In this document: positions 1-8,740 of the stretch, one piece after another
Layout of the letters: each line of letters starts with the position of its first letter
How positions within the stretch are numbered: position 1 is the first letter of the stretch
Origin: Paenibacillus nasutitermitis
Lineage (GTDB): Bacteria; Bacillota; Bacilli; Paenibacillales; Paenibacillaceae
Direction: 5' to 3'
NCBI RefSeq assembly: GCF_014641075.1
Contig: NZ_BMHP01000003.1
Location: 434,001 to 498,000, forward strand
Length of the DNA stretch: 64,000 bases
Made by a program: the position numbers and the translations under genes
The notes under the pieces: generated by a model
Database searches by the model: none
What the model was told of the DNA's origin: nothing
The model's input: only the letters and a program-made list of their open reading frames with translations

Positions 1-1541
1 GAGCTGAACGGTTCCTTGCCTGTAATAAATTTCGTTTCCATTTCAGTAATATACTGCATCGCTTCATCGGCAAATTGCTTTTTGACCGCAAATTCCTCAT
101 CCGTAAAGGCGAAGTAATCTGCGCCATTAGCTAAGACTCCTTCATAATATGGCTTCAACATATCTGCACCGGCCAGTATTTTCGGGAATGCCGAGCCTTC
201 TTTAACCGGGGTTGGACGCTTATCAAATTCGTCCGGGGACATATTGTAAGGGATTCCATCACCGAACATGGGGGAATACAAGCCACGGCTCTTCTCGATC
301 GGTGCAATATCCGGATCATATTCAGGCAGCAAAGCATAAGCCCCGTTCTCATCAACCTTATACGTAACATCTTCTATACCATACTGAAGTCTGACCCAGC
401 CTTCATCGGAATACCAATAATCCAGCCATTGCATTGTTTCTTCCGGATGTTTGTTGGCGCTTGTGATTACGGTGTTGTTCTTTCGAAGTCCAGTGCTGAC
501 CATGCTCAAAATTTCATCACCATATTGGCTCTTAAGCGGTGGCAGCACTTCATATTCAACAGGGTTGTTCGCTTCCGGACCTGCAAGGACGAACGAACCG
601 ATTACGCCTGCTTTGGAATTCGCTGTCCAAGCTTCGCTAGCGTGTGTCAACAATTCCGGATCGAGCAATTTTGCGCTCCAGAGCTTGTTCATGAATTCTA
701 AAAGAGACTTATAACGTTCGTCTGTTTTGACGAAACGCATTTTGCCGTCAGGCCCTAAGTCGACACCGTCCCCGAAGAAATTGGGACCTTTCGTACCCAG
801 ACCAAATGAACCAGCGAAATAGAGCAAATCTCTGGCGAAGGAGTTCGAAAAGTCTGTTAGAGGAATGACGCCATTGCCACCAGGATTGTTATCACGGAAG
901 GCAACAAGCGCATCATAGTATTCATCTAGCGTAGTCGGCATTGGAATCCCAAGCTTATCAAGCCACGACTTATTCATCCATAGCTTGGAAGCATTGTCGC
1001 CCATCCATCCGTTGAAAGCAGGCAACGCGTAAATATTTCCTTTTGAATCTGAAATCGCTTTCCGTTTGGTGGGATCTGCATCCAAAATCGCTTTCAAGTT
1101 CGGCGCATGTTTCTCAATGAGATCATTAAGCGGGATAATCATCCCTTGAGCGGCATAAGTCGCGATTTCGGCATCATTAAATCCGGATCTGGAAATGAAA
1201 TCGGGTAAATCATTTGTTGCCATCCGCAGGTTTCTTTTCTCAACCCAGCCGTCCTCTGACACATTCTCCCATTTCACATGGATCCCCGTTTCCTCTTGTC
1301 TTTTTTGAAACACGAGCATGTCATTCCAATCCGCTTGAAATACGTGTTTGGAGGTAAGCCCATTCAATGTTATGGACTCTTGCGGCTTGCTTGTAGTGGT
1401 TGGCGTGCTTGTAGATGGACTTGTAGACGATTGTTGAGATCCTTCATTTGATTGGTTACTACAAGCGACCTGCAACATCAGTGCCAATAACATCGTCATC
1501 ACTAGAATGGTGCTTAGCTTCTTTTTCTTCTTCCCTAACAT
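1..1541 (-). CDS. ABC transporter substrate-binding lipoprotein (3' end outside window)
   Basis: Extracellular solute-binding lipoprotein that would capture a sugar or sugar acid and deliver it to the two permeases just upstream. The reading frame starts at an ATG at 1541 preceded by a GGGGAGGAAA ribosome site and stays open to base 1, so the C-terminus is missing. The N-terminus has a run of lysines, a hydrophobic segment and a lipobox (QVAC, lipidated Cys27), followed by a Ser/Thr-rich linker typical of Gram-positive lipoproteins. The body has the LplA/YtcQ-like pattern of large family 1 binding proteins. It is the last gene of a permease-permease-binding protein set. The ligand cannot be read from sequence; the upstream iol genes suggest a polyol or aldonate. 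Confidence 0.88.
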   Translation of the reverse strand, partial: MLGKKKKKLSTILVMTMLLALMLQVACSNQSNEGSQQSSTSPSTSTPTTTSKPQESITLNGLTSKHVFQADWNDMLVFQKRQEETGIHVKWENVSEDGWVEKRNLRMATNDLPDFISRSGFNDAEIATYAAQGMIIPLNDLIEKHAPNLKAILDADPTKRKAISDSKGNIYALPAFNGWMGDNASKLWMNKSWLDKLGIPMPTTLDEYYDALVAFRDNNPGGNGVIPLTDFSNSFARDLLYFAGSFGLGTKGPNFFGDGVDLGPDGKMRFVKTDERYKSLLEFMNKLWSAKLLDPELLTHASEAWTANSKAGVIGSFVLAGPEANNPVEYEVLPPLKSQYGDEILSMVSTGLRKNNTVITSANKHPEETMQWLDYWYSDEGWVRLQYGIEDVTYKVDENGAYALLPEYDPDIAPIEKSRGLYSPMFGDGIPYNMSPDEFDKRPTPVKEGSAFPKILAGADMLKPYYEGVLANGADYFAFTDEEFAVKKQFADEAMQYITEMETKFITGKEPFS

Positions 1542-1583
1542 TGTATTTCCTCCCCAAATCATATAATGAGAACTTCTCCTCGA

Positions 1584-2477
1584 CTAACCTTTAATTGCTC
1601 CAATCATGACCCCTTTGGCAAAATATCTTTGCAAGAAAGGATATAGGATGAGAACCGGCAAGCTCGAAATGATAATAACAGCGTATTTGATGCTCGTTCC
1701 ATATTGTGCCGAGTCGATTATGTAATTGGTCGTGCTGCTCATCAGATTCTGCGTATCGCTCTGAATTAGAATTTCCCGCAAAATTAATTGCAACGGAAAT
1801 TTATCCCGATCGGACAGAAAGATCAACGCGTTAAAGTAACTGTTCCAGTGGCCAACACCGTAAAATAAAACCATGACCGCGATAATTGGACCAGAAAGGG
1901 GAAGTACGATTCGAAGCAGCACCCCAATCCGCGTACAGCCATCAATTTCGGCCGATTGATATAATTCTTCCGGAATGGAAGTCTGAAAGTAGGTTCTCAT
2001 CACGACGACATTAAAGAAAGAGACGGCAGAAGGTAATATCATCACCCAAAAGTTATTAAGCAAATGTAATTGCTGAATGACGATGTAGAGTGGAATTAGC
2101 CCACCGCTGAAAAACATCGTAAATGTGAAAATAATGGTCAGTGTGTTGCGGCCGTAGAAATCTTTCCTGGCTAGAGGATATGCGGCCATAATAGTCAATA
2201 CCAGATTCACAAAGGTTCCGACTACCGTGTATACGATCGTATTCCAGTAGCTGATGAAAAACTCTGCATTCTGAAACACTTTGATGTACGGGACGATCGT
2301 AAATCCTTTCGGAAACAGCCACACCTTCCCGCCAAGAACGGCTGCGGGGTCGCTCACCGATGCACTCAATATAAATAGAAGGGGATACAGGAAGAGCAGT
2401 GTAACGAAGCACATCCCCACAATGTTTATTCTGTCGAATATGCGATCTGCTCTAGTCTCTGCGATTCGATTTGCCAT
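1584..2477 (-). CDS. Carbohydrate ABC transporter permease, YtcP/LplC type
   Basis: Inner-membrane permease of a sugar importer, 297 residues with six predicted membrane segments. The EAA cytoplasmic loop that docks the ATPase is visible (EIDG followed by RIVLP near residue 190), and the protein ends in MIGAIKG, the usual end of this subfamily. The gene lies 13 bases downstream of the partner permease and 42 bases upstream of the binding protein. No ATP-binding subunit is encoded nearby, so a shared MsmX-type ATPase elsewhere is likely. Confidence 0.93.
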   Translation of the reverse strand: MANRIAETRADRIFDRINIVGMCFVTLLFLYPLLFILSASVSDPAAVLGGKVWLFPKGFTIVPYIKVFQNAEFFISYWNTIVYTVVGTFVNLVLTIMAAYPLARKDFYGRNTLTIIFTFTMFFSGGLIPLYIVIQQLHLLNNFWVMILPSAVSFFNVVVMRTYFQTSIPEELYQSAEIDGCTRIGVLLRIVLPLSGPIIAVMVLFYGVGHWNSYFNALIFLSDRDKFPLQLILREILIQSDTQNLMSSTTNYIIDSAQYGTSIKYAVIIISSLPVLILYPFLQRYFAKGVMIGAIKG

Positions 2478-2490
2478 TGTGCCGCCTCCT

Positions 2491-3462
2491 TTACCATAGG
2501 CTCATATTTCCAGTTCGTCTGGCAAACCTATTCACTGCAATTAGAATGAAGAAATTGATCAATGAGTTGAACAAGCCGACTGCGGTTGCAAAGCTATATT
2601 CGATATTAAGAAGGCCTTTACGATAAACAAAGGTTGAAATAACGTCCGAAGCTTCCATATTGGAAGAGTTTTGCATCAGAAAAACCTTCTCAAAACCGAC
2701 GTTCATGATGCTCCCCGCGGAGAGAATAAATAGGATTACCGCAGTAGGCATAATGTAAGGCAAGGAAATATACCAAATTCGCTGAAATTTGTTCGCCCCA
2801 TCCAGAACTGCAGCTTCAATCTGCTCATGATCGACACCCGCCAGTACAGCCATGTAGATAACCGTTCCCCATCCGGTACCTTGCCATATCCCGGATGTGA
2901 TGAAAATGGTCTTGAACCACCCCGATTCTTGCATGAAAGAAATCGGTTCCCATCCAAATAGAGCAGTTAACTGATTAATCAGCCCCGTCGAAGGCGACAG
3001 GAATACAATCAATATTCCTACCATCACGACTTGCGAGATAAAATAAGGTGCATAGGATATATTTTGAACTACTTTTTGAAAATACCGATTTTTCAGTTCA
3101 TTGATGAGCAGGGCAAGAATAATGGGTGCTGGAAAACCCAACACAATCGAAAACACACTGATTTTGACCGTATTCCAAACGACTCTGTCAAAAAAGATGG
3201 AGTCAAAGAACGTTTGGAAATGTGCGAAGCCAACCCAGGGACTCCCCATTATTCCTTGTACAGCACTGAAATTCTTAAAAGCGATTTGAACGCCATAGAT
3301 GGGCCAATAGCAGAAGATAATAAAGTAAGCCAACGGAAGCGAAATCAAGACATATAAAGAGAGATTCGGCTTTATTTTCTTCATTCTAGTATGAAGGAAA
3401 GAATGTACGTTGGGATTCGTTGATCCAGGCAGCACATTCTGCTTTCTTGAGACATGGGCCAT
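2491..3462 (-). CDS. Sugar ABC transporter permease, LplB type
   Basis: First permease of the importer, about 323 residues. It has an N-terminal cytoplasmic tail, six membrane segments and an EAA loop (EAAVLDGANKF then SLP). The start is placed at the ATG at 3462 because GGAAGGTGA lies five bases upstream; an earlier in-frame start at 3480 has no ribosome site. Its C-terminus (FARRTGNMSLW) matches the LplB subfamily, which pairs with YtcP-type proteins such as the next gene. It follows the SDR gene by 113 bases on the same strand and may be co-transcribed with the iol genes. Confidence 0.92.
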   Translation of the reverse strand: MAHVSRKQNVLPGSTNPNVHSFLHTRMKKIKPNLSLYVLISLPLAYFIIFCYWPIYGVQIAFKNFSAVQGIMGSPWVGFAHFQTFFDSIFFDRVVWNTVKISVFSIVLGFPAPIILALLINELKNRYFQKVVQNISYAPYFISQVVMVGILIVFLSPSTGLINQLTALFGWEPISFMQESGWFKTIFITSGIWQGTGWGTVIYMAVLAGVDHEQIEAAVLDGANKFQRIWYISLPYIMPTAVILFILSAGSIMNVGFEKVFLMQNSSNMEASDVISTFVYRKGLLNIEYSFATAVGLFNSLINFFILIAVNRFARRTGNMSLW

Positions 3463-3487
3463 AGTTTCACCTTCCATCAAAATACAT

Positions 3488-3501
3488 TTTAACCGCTTCC
3501 A
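3488..3501 (-). promoter_or_regulatory. Possible cre (CcpA) site upstream of the importer
   Basis: The minus strand reads TGGAAGCGGTTAAA, matching 12 of 14 positions of the TGWAANCGNTNNCA catabolite-responsive consensus. It sits 26 bases upstream of the permease start, where CcpA would block transcription. Short degenerate sites arise by chance, so this is tentative. Confidence 0.33.
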
Positions 3502-3575
3502 TTTCCATTAATAGGTACCCACTCATTAATTAATTAAAGTAAACAATTGTATTTGTGTACCGAAATATCAATAAA

Positions 3576-4340
3576 CTATCGCACCAGATAACCTCCATCT
3601 ACAGGGATAACCGTACCGGTAATATAATTCGAAGCTTGGGAAGCGAGGAATATGGCGATGCCATGCAAATCCTGTTGAGTCCCCCAACGTCCTGCAGGAA
3701 TACGTGCCGTCACCTGAGGGTAACGTACCGAGTCCTTCTTCAGATCCGAATTCATATCGGTATCCATATAGCCCGGTGCAATCGCATTGACCTGGATGCC
3801 TGAACCCGCCCATTCGTTAGACAACGATTTTGTGAGCTGCGCAATAGCGCCTTTACTTGCAGCGTAGGCTGTGGCGTTAAATCCACCGATGAAGCTGAGC
3901 ATCGAGCCCGTATTGATGATTTTACCGCTTCCTTGCGCGATCATTCGCCTTCCTGCCAGCTGACACAGCTGGTACACAGTGGTCAGATTCAACTCCAGCA
4001 CTCTGTCCCAGGCTTCAACAGGAAGATCCAGACAAGCGCGTCGATCATGGATGCCTGCGTTGTTAAAGAGAATGTCCACCCGGCCGCCAAGGTTCCCGAC
4101 CGCTTCCTCAAACGCTCGATTCAATTGTCCACGGTCAAGCAGATCAACCTGTACGCCGCTAACCCGCGCACCCTCCTTGCCCATCTCTGCAGCAACACTT
4201 GAGATGTCTTCGCTAATATCCATTAGCACCACTTCAGCTCCTGCAAGATGAAGCCCTTCTGCAATTCCTTTGCCGAGATTACGTCCGCCACCTGTAACAA
4301 TCGCTTTTTTGCCAGACAAATCAAATAAGTCGGTGCGCAT
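3576..4340 (-). CDS. SDR family NAD(P)-dependent oxidoreductase
   Basis: Classical short-chain dehydrogenase of 254 residues. It has the cofactor motif TGGGRNLGKG, the NNAG motif, an active-site Ser and YAASK (Tyr and Lys of the catalytic triad), and a C-terminal TGTVIPVDGG. The start at 4340 has a GGAGGAGGG ribosome site; longer in-frame starts run into iolA and were discarded. It resembles gluconate 5-dehydrogenase and KduD-type enzymes that act on sugar acids. It lies 28 bases downstream of iolA, so it belongs to the iolC-iolJ-iolA transcript. The exact substrate is not known; a role in supplying 5-keto-2-deoxygluconate to IolC is an inference. Confidence 0.9.
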   Translation of the reverse strand: MRTDLFDLSGKKAIVTGGGRNLGKGIAEGLHLAGAEVVLMDISEDISSVAAEMGKEGARVSGVQVDLLDRGQLNRAFEEAVGNLGGRVDILFNNAGIHDRRACLDLPVEAWDRVLELNLTTVYQLCQLAGRRMIAQGSGKIINTGSMLSFIGGFNATAYAASKGAIAQLTKSLSNEWAGSGIQVNAIAPGYMDTDMNSDLKKDSVRYPQVTARIPAGRWGTQQDLHGIAIFLASQASNYITGTVIPVDGGYLVR

Positions 4341-4368
4341 TCTGACCCTCCTCCTACTAAACTCAGAA

Positions 4369-5829
4369 TTAATACCGTGCCACAACCATCTTTTTGCGGG
4401 TATAGAACTCAACGCCGTCACGCCCGTTGACATGCAAATCCCCATAGAAGGACTTCTTGTATCCTGAGAAAGGAAAGAATGCCATAGGAGCGGGGACACC
4501 CACATTTATCCCGAGCATACCTGCATCAATCGTTTCCCGGAATTGTCGGATAGCCCTTGCATCGTTCGTAAACAGACAAGCTCCGTTTGCATATTCGGAA
4601 GCGTTCGTTAGATTGATCGCTTCATTGAGCGTTTCAACTCGTATAATAGATAAAACCGGAGCAAAGATTTCGTCTTTCCAAATTTTCATCTCTTGTGTAA
4701 CACCGTCAAAAATAGTCGGACCGACAAAATAACCTTTGCTTGCCATAGCTTCAGCGTCTCTTCCGTCAAGTAACAATTGTGCCCCCTCCTGAAGTCCGGA
4801 AGCTATGTAACCGTATGCCCTCTCCTTGTGAGACTGGCGAATAACCGGCCCGAGAAACACATTCTCTTCCTGACCATCACCCATCGTAAGCGTACCAGCC
4901 GCTGATCTTAACTGGGAGACGAGCTGATCCCCAATTTCTCCTACAGCTATTACGACAGAGCAAGCCATACAGCGTTCACCTGCCGAGCCGAAGGCTGCAT
5001 TAATAATTTCCTTTACTGCGAGTTCCAGATTGGCATCCTCCAGAATTATGGAATGGTTCTTCGCCCCTCCGAGCGCTTGAACTCGTTTACCTGCCGCCGC
5101 CGACTCCCGGTATACATACTCAGCCACCGACTGAGAGCCAACGAAAGATACAGCCTTGACGATTTCGTTGCTGATCAGCTCGTTAACCACCTCGCTAGCA
5201 CCATGTACAATATTGAGGACGCCTGCAGGCAAACCAGCGAGAGTAAACAATTCAGCAAGTCTATTGGCCAGTAGAGGCGTCCGCTCAGATGGCTTCAACA
5301 CGAACGTATTCCCGCAAGCAATCGCGAGCGGAAACATCCAGCAGGGCACCATCATTGGAAAATTAAATGGAGTGATGCCTGCTATGACGCCAAGTGGATA
5401 ACGATACATCGCTGATTCAATCCCAGTCGCGATATCGGGCAGGTGACTGCCCATCATCAGTGTCGGAGCTCCGGCGGCGAACTCGACACATTCAATCCCC
5501 CGCAATACCTCCCCATGAGCTTCCGAATAGTTCTTGCCGTTCTCCATCGTGATAAGCCGGGCCAGTTCCTCCCAATTCTCAACCAGCAGCTGCTGGTACC
5601 GGAACAGAATTCGCGCACGTTTCGGCACGCTCACTCTGCTCCATTCCTGAAATGCTGCCGCCGCAGCAGCAACCGCCTCAGTCGTCTCGTCCGCTCCAGA
5701 GAGCGGAACCCTCGCCAGCGGCTTCCCCGTCGCCGGATTAGGCACGATGTCTTCCATTCCCGAACGGGACGCGACCCATTGCCCTCCGATAAAGTTATTT
5801 ATCCGGATAACCTCCTCGGTATTACTCAT
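4369..5829 (-). CDS. iolA: Methylmalonate-semialdehyde dehydrogenase (CoA-acylating)
   Basis: Oxidises malonate semialdehyde or methylmalonate semialdehyde with NAD and CoA to acetyl- or propionyl-CoA and CO2, the last step of inositol breakdown. The protein has 486 residues, the family length. Visible motifs are the NAD-binding KPSERTP stretch, LGGAKNHS (residues 253-260, where this family lacks the general-base Glu of other aldehyde dehydrogenases) and GSAGERC with catalytic Cys287. Its ATG overlaps the stop of the upstream aldolase by one base (TGATG), implying translational coupling. Family assignment is firm; IolA versus the valine-pathway MmsA is decided by the iolC/iolJ neighbours. Confidence 0.94.
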   Translation of the reverse strand: MSNTEEVIRINNFIGGQWVASRSGMEDIVPNPATGKPLARVPLSGADETTEAVAAAAAAFQEWSRVSVPKRARILFRYQQLLVENWEELARLITMENGKNYSEAHGEVLRGIECVEFAAGAPTLMMGSHLPDIATGIESAMYRYPLGVIAGITPFNFPMMVPCWMFPLAIACGNTFVLKPSERTPLLANRLAELFTLAGLPAGVLNIVHGASEVVNELISNEIVKAVSFVGSQSVAEYVYRESAAAGKRVQALGGAKNHSIILEDANLELAVKEIINAAFGSAGERCMACSVVIAVGEIGDQLVSQLRSAAGTLTMGDGQEENVFLGPVIRQSHKERAYGYIASGLQEGAQLLLDGRDAEAMASKGYFVGPTIFDGVTQEMKIWKDEIFAPVLSIIRVETLNEAINLTNASEYANGACLFTNDARAIRQFRETIDAGMLGINVGVPAPMAFFPFSGYKKSFYGDLHVNGRDGVEFYTRKKMVVARY

Positions 5830-6671
5830 CAGCTTAACCTCCCGCAGCCTAAAAGCCGCATTTTTTGAATAGCTGCCTCTTTAACGGAATCCATTGGCGC
5901 CTGGAATAGCATAATGCGGTCAAACTCATCCGGCCTTCGTTCCATTTCCTCCCGCAGGGATCGGCCGAAAGCTCTCCGAAGAGCTGTACCAATATTCACC
6001 TTACCGACACGCATAGTCACAAGCTTCCCCAGTACTTCATCGGGCACGCCAGTTGCTCCGTGTATGACGAGCGGTATGGATACTTTCGATTGAATCGCTT
6101 CCAAGCGTGCAAAATCAATAGCTGCGCTCTGCGCTTCCATCCGGTGAACGGTTCCCACCGACACTGCAACAGCATCAACACCGGTCTGCTCAACGAATGA
6201 AGCTGTCTCCACAGGGTCCGATAGCTGATGCTTCATATTAACAGCCGGATCGCTGTATCCTACAGAGCCGATCTCTGCTTCGATGGAAACACCAAAAGCA
6301 TGAGCGGCTTTGGCAATTTCCCGAGTCTGTTGCACATTGTCTTCGAAAGGCAGCTGTGAACCGTCGAACATGACGGATGAAAAGCCATATTTGATTGCCT
6401 GCATCACGTAATCGAAATCTTTCCCATGGTCCAGATGCACACAGACCGGAACGGATGCCCGTTCCGCAATACACTTCAGAAGTGGCCCAATTACCGGTGC
6501 CGGCATATGCTGGATCGCATTCAGATTAGCCGCCAGAATAACTGGTGAGCCTAATTGTTCGGCTCCTTGCACAACCGCATAGGCATCCTCGTACCCAAAT
6601 ACGTTGAAGGCGGCAACAGCATAGGCGGATGCCGCCGCTTTATCCACGATTGTTCTCAAATCGGCTAGCAT
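5829..6671 (-). CDS. iolJ: Class II aldolase, 6-phospho-5-dehydro-2-deoxy-D-gluconate aldolase type
   Basis: Zinc-dependent class II aldolase of the fructose-bisphosphate aldolase family, 280 residues. Zinc ligands appear as His82 (HLDHG, with catalytic Asp81), His176 (GTVHRM) and His204 (HGATG). GKVNIGT supplies the phosphate-binding loop. Placed between a 5-dehydro-2-deoxygluconokinase and a malonate-semialdehyde dehydrogenase, it most likely cleaves DKG-6-phosphate to dihydroxyacetone phosphate and malonate semialdehyde. Its start overlaps the end of iolC by seven bases. A tagatose- or fructose-bisphosphate aldolase role is possible by sequence alone but unlikely in this context. Confidence 0.9.
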   Translation of the reverse strand: MLADLRTIVDKAAASAYAVAAFNVFGYEDAYAVVQGAEQLGSPVILAANLNAIQHMPAPVIGPLLKCIAERASVPVCVHLDHGKDFDYVMQAIKYGFSSVMFDGSQLPFEDNVQQTREIAKAAHAFGVSIEAEIGSVGYSDPAVNMKHQLSDPVETASFVEQTGVDAVAVSVGTVHRMEAQSAAIDFARLEAIQSKVSIPLVIHGATGVPDEVLGKLVTMRVGKVNIGTALRRAFGRSLREEMERRPDEFDRIMLFQAPMDSVKEAAIQKMRLLGCGRLS

Positions 6672-7672
6672 TCGCTCTCCTCCTTCTTCCCCTGCTGTGC
6701 GATCCGTTCTTTGATTTGGCTGCTGTTTGGCATTGCATCCGAGCAGCTATGGCTGGATACCACGATCGACGCGGCAGCCGACCCCCATTCCAAGCACTTG
6801 GCGATATCCCAGTCCTGCAATAAAGCGTACAAGAAAGCGCCTGCAAAAGAATCACCGGCACCGAATGTCTTGACCACCCGAGTGGGGAATACACCTGCCT
6901 GGAACCGTTCGCCGGATTGGACGAACGCGACTGATCCCCTTCCGCCATGCTTCACAACAACGAGCTTGGCCCGTTCCTTCAGCCATTCCCTGGCTGTTGC
7001 TTCATCATCGGGTGACTGTCCAGTCGAGCGTTCAAGCAGATCGAATTCTTCCCTTCCTCCAAAAATAATATCCGATTGCGCAGCGACCATTCGGCAATAA
7101 ACATACGTTTCTTCGGTGTTCTTCCAGGAATAGGGCCGATAGTCAATATCGAATATTACGGTGGTGCCCTGTTTCCTTGCATATTCCAAAGCTTGAAATA
7201 CGGCCTCCCGGGAGGGACTTTGCGCTAACGCCGTTCCTGAAATGATCAGTGCCCTCGAACTCCCAATATAAGTCTCGGAAATATCAGCAGGTGTCAGTTT
7301 CAAATCCGCGACATTGTCTCTATACATCAGAATGCTGCATTCCTCCGGGGATCTTATTTCCGTGAACGCAAGACCGGTCACACTACCAGAAAGATCAACA
7401 ACCAGTTGGGATACATCAATATCTGACTGCTTCAGATAAGATCGGATGTAATTCCCGAATCCGTCATCGGAAATACGACCAATAAAACCCATCCGTAGTC
7501 CAAGTTTGGCCATCGCAATCGTAATATTGGCCGGTGAGCCTCCGACATATTTTGTAAACGTCAATGTTTGCTCAATCGGCCTGTGAATTTCGTTGGCATT
7601 CAAGTCCATACAAAGACGACCGAGGCCTATGCAATCGAGGATTCTATTTTCGGGAAACCATCTGCTGCTCAT
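6665..7672 (-). CDS. iolC: 5-dehydro-2-deoxygluconokinase
   Basis: PfkB-family sugar kinase of 335 residues that phosphorylates 5-dehydro-2-deoxy-D-gluconate at C6. The substrate-side motif GGSPANI lies near residues 44-50, the IolC-type FDIDYRPYSW at 174-183, and the anion-hole and catalytic motif GAGDSFAG at 271-278 with Asp274 as base. The start ATG follows a GAGGAAAGGA ribosome site. It is the first intact gene of the operon; a decayed N-terminal SDR stub occupies its leader. A promoter and a likely GntR-type operator lie about 160 bases upstream. Confidence 0.94.
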   Translation of the reverse strand: MSSRWFPENRILDCIGLGRLCMDLNANEIHRPIEQTLTFTKYVGGSPANITIAMAKLGLRMGFIGRISDDGFGNYIRSYLKQSDIDVSQLVVDLSGSVTGLAFTEIRSPEECSILMYRDNVADLKLTPADISETYIGSSRALIISGTALAQSPSREAVFQALEYARKQGTTVIFDIDYRPYSWKNTEETYVYCRMVAAQSDIIFGGREEFDLLERSTGQSPDDEATAREWLKERAKLVVVKHGGRGSVAFVQSGERFQAGVFPTRVVKTFGAGDSFAGAFLYALLQDWDIAKCLEWGSAAASIVVSSHSCSDAMPNSSQIKERIAQQGKKEESEC

Positions 7673-7712
7673 AAAACAATTCCTTTCCTCTGTTAATCAC
7701 TCGCCCCATCCG

Positions 7713-7763
7713 TTAATCATTACCAGATCCAGTAACCAATGCTACTTTATTCACAATTCCCAT
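7713..7763 (-). pseudogene. N-terminal stub of an SDR dehydrogenase in the iolC leader
   Basis: The minus strand shows a GGAGGGAAGAGG ribosome site, an ATG at 7763 and the peptide MGIVNKVALVTGSG, which is the classical SDR N-terminus with its first Rossmann strand, followed after two codons by a stop. The rest of the gene is gone and iolC begins 41 bases later. A deletion appears to have removed the first gene of the operon while sparing its promoter, ribosome site and start. Confidence 0.6.
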
Positions 7764-7828
7764 TCTCGCCTCTTCCCTCCGCGCTATAACGCTTTGTCTC
7801 AAAATTTTACACATACATCTTTTGAATT

Positions 7829-7858
7829 TAGTATACAATATTAAATTTTTGTAATCAA
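7829..7858 (-). promoter_or_regulatory. Promoter of the iolC operon with overlapping GntR-type operator
   Basis: On the minus strand TTGATT (7853-7858), a 17-base spacer and TATACT (7830-7835) form a good sigma-A promoter. The -10 element overlaps TTGTATACTA (7829-7838), nine of ten matches to the TTGTATACAA palindrome common for FadR/GntR-type regulators. Such a regulator is encoded divergently 130 bases away, so repression at this site is plausible. Confidence 0.55.
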
Positions 7859-7931
7859 CAACTACAATTTAAAAAAATCAATTTTTCAAAGGATACCAAA
7901 TATATAAATTACAAACACCATACTGATAAAG

Positions 7932-7961
7932 TTGACAATACGGAAAGCGAATTGATATGAT
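7932..7961 (+). promoter_or_regulatory. Promoter of the GntR-family regulator
   Basis: TTGACA (7932-7937), an 18-base spacer and TATGAT (7956-7961), a strong sigma-A match. The regulator start lies about 30 bases downstream. Confidence 0.6.
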
Positions 7962-7989
7962 AATTTAAAACAATATGCGAGGGATAATG

Positions 7990-8676
7990 ATGGCTAACGT
8001 AGATGATCCACTATTGCGAGCGAATCATACGAGAGAAATCGTCAAGAGACTGCGTACCGATATCATTCTCGGCAAATATAAAAAAGGTTCACGATTAATC
8101 GAGGCTAAGATCGCCGATCAGCTCGGCACCAGCAGAGCACCTGTACGTACATCCTTTCAGCTGTTAGCCCAAGAAGGACTTGTCCTGAATCTGTCAAACG
8201 GCGGTAGGGAAGTCGTTGGGTTCTCCGTCAAACAGGTAAGCGATCTGTTCGACCTGCGTTTAATGTTGGAAACGAAAGCATTAGAGCTCATCATCCTTAA
8301 TTCCAACTTCCAATATCGGCCGATCTTCGAGAGTATGGATCAGCTGAAGTTACACTTGGAGACTTCGGCCAATCATGAAATTTCCAGTGTTGATACCTCC
8401 CAGGCTGATATTTTGTTCCATCGAAGCCTGCTATTAATGTCAGAGAACAACCCCTTATTGGTCGCTTGGAACACAATGGCTAATATTTTCCAAACCCTGC
8501 TTGAGATTACGAACATGACCAGTTCAACCTACCGTGAATTTTATGATGACCATCAACATTTAGCCAACCTGATCATTCAGAGAAATCCTGAATGTCTGAC
8601 TGAACTGACTGCACATATTAGCAAAGCGAAGAAGATTATCATACAGCGGCTTGAGGACAACATAGCTAAATCTTAA
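7990..8676 (+). CDS. GntR family transcriptional regulator, FadR/FCD type
   Basis: DNA-binding regulator of about 228 residues. The N-terminal winged helix-turn-helix is visible (REIVKRLRTDIILGKYKKG, then SRAPVRTSFQLL), followed by an all-helical FCD effector domain (DLFDLRLMLETKALEL onward, with metal-site-like His residues in the last third). The start at 7990 is preferred because GAGGG lies six bases upstream; in-frame ATGs at 7975 and 7987 are worse spaced. It is divergent to iolC and likely controls that operon in response to an acid-type metabolite. Confidence 0.9.
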   Translation: MANVDDPLLRANHTREIVKRLRTDIILGKYKKGSRLIEAKIADQLGTSRAPVRTSFQLLAQEGLVLNLSNGGREVVGFSVKQVSDLFDLRLMLETKALELIILNSNFQYRPIFESMDQLKLHLETSANHEISSVDTSQADILFHRSLLLMSENNPLLVAWNTMANIFQTLLEITNMTSSTYREFYDDHQHLANLIIQRNPECLTELTAHISKAKKIIIQRLEDNIAKS

Positions 8677-8690
8677 GGGTAAACCAAAAA

Positions 8691-8724
8691 GAGGCATTCC
8701 CATATGTCTTATGGGAAGCCCCTC
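8691..8724. terminator. Bidirectional terminator between convergent genes
   Basis: Inverted repeat GAGGCATTCCCATA / TTATGGGAAGCCCCTC with a 4-base loop. It is followed by GTTTTA on the plus strand and by a T-rich tract on the minus strand (AAACCAAAAA on plus). It lies between the GntR gene and the convergent DUF4432 gene. Confidence 0.75.
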
Positions 8725-8740
8725 GTTTTATGAAATCGAC

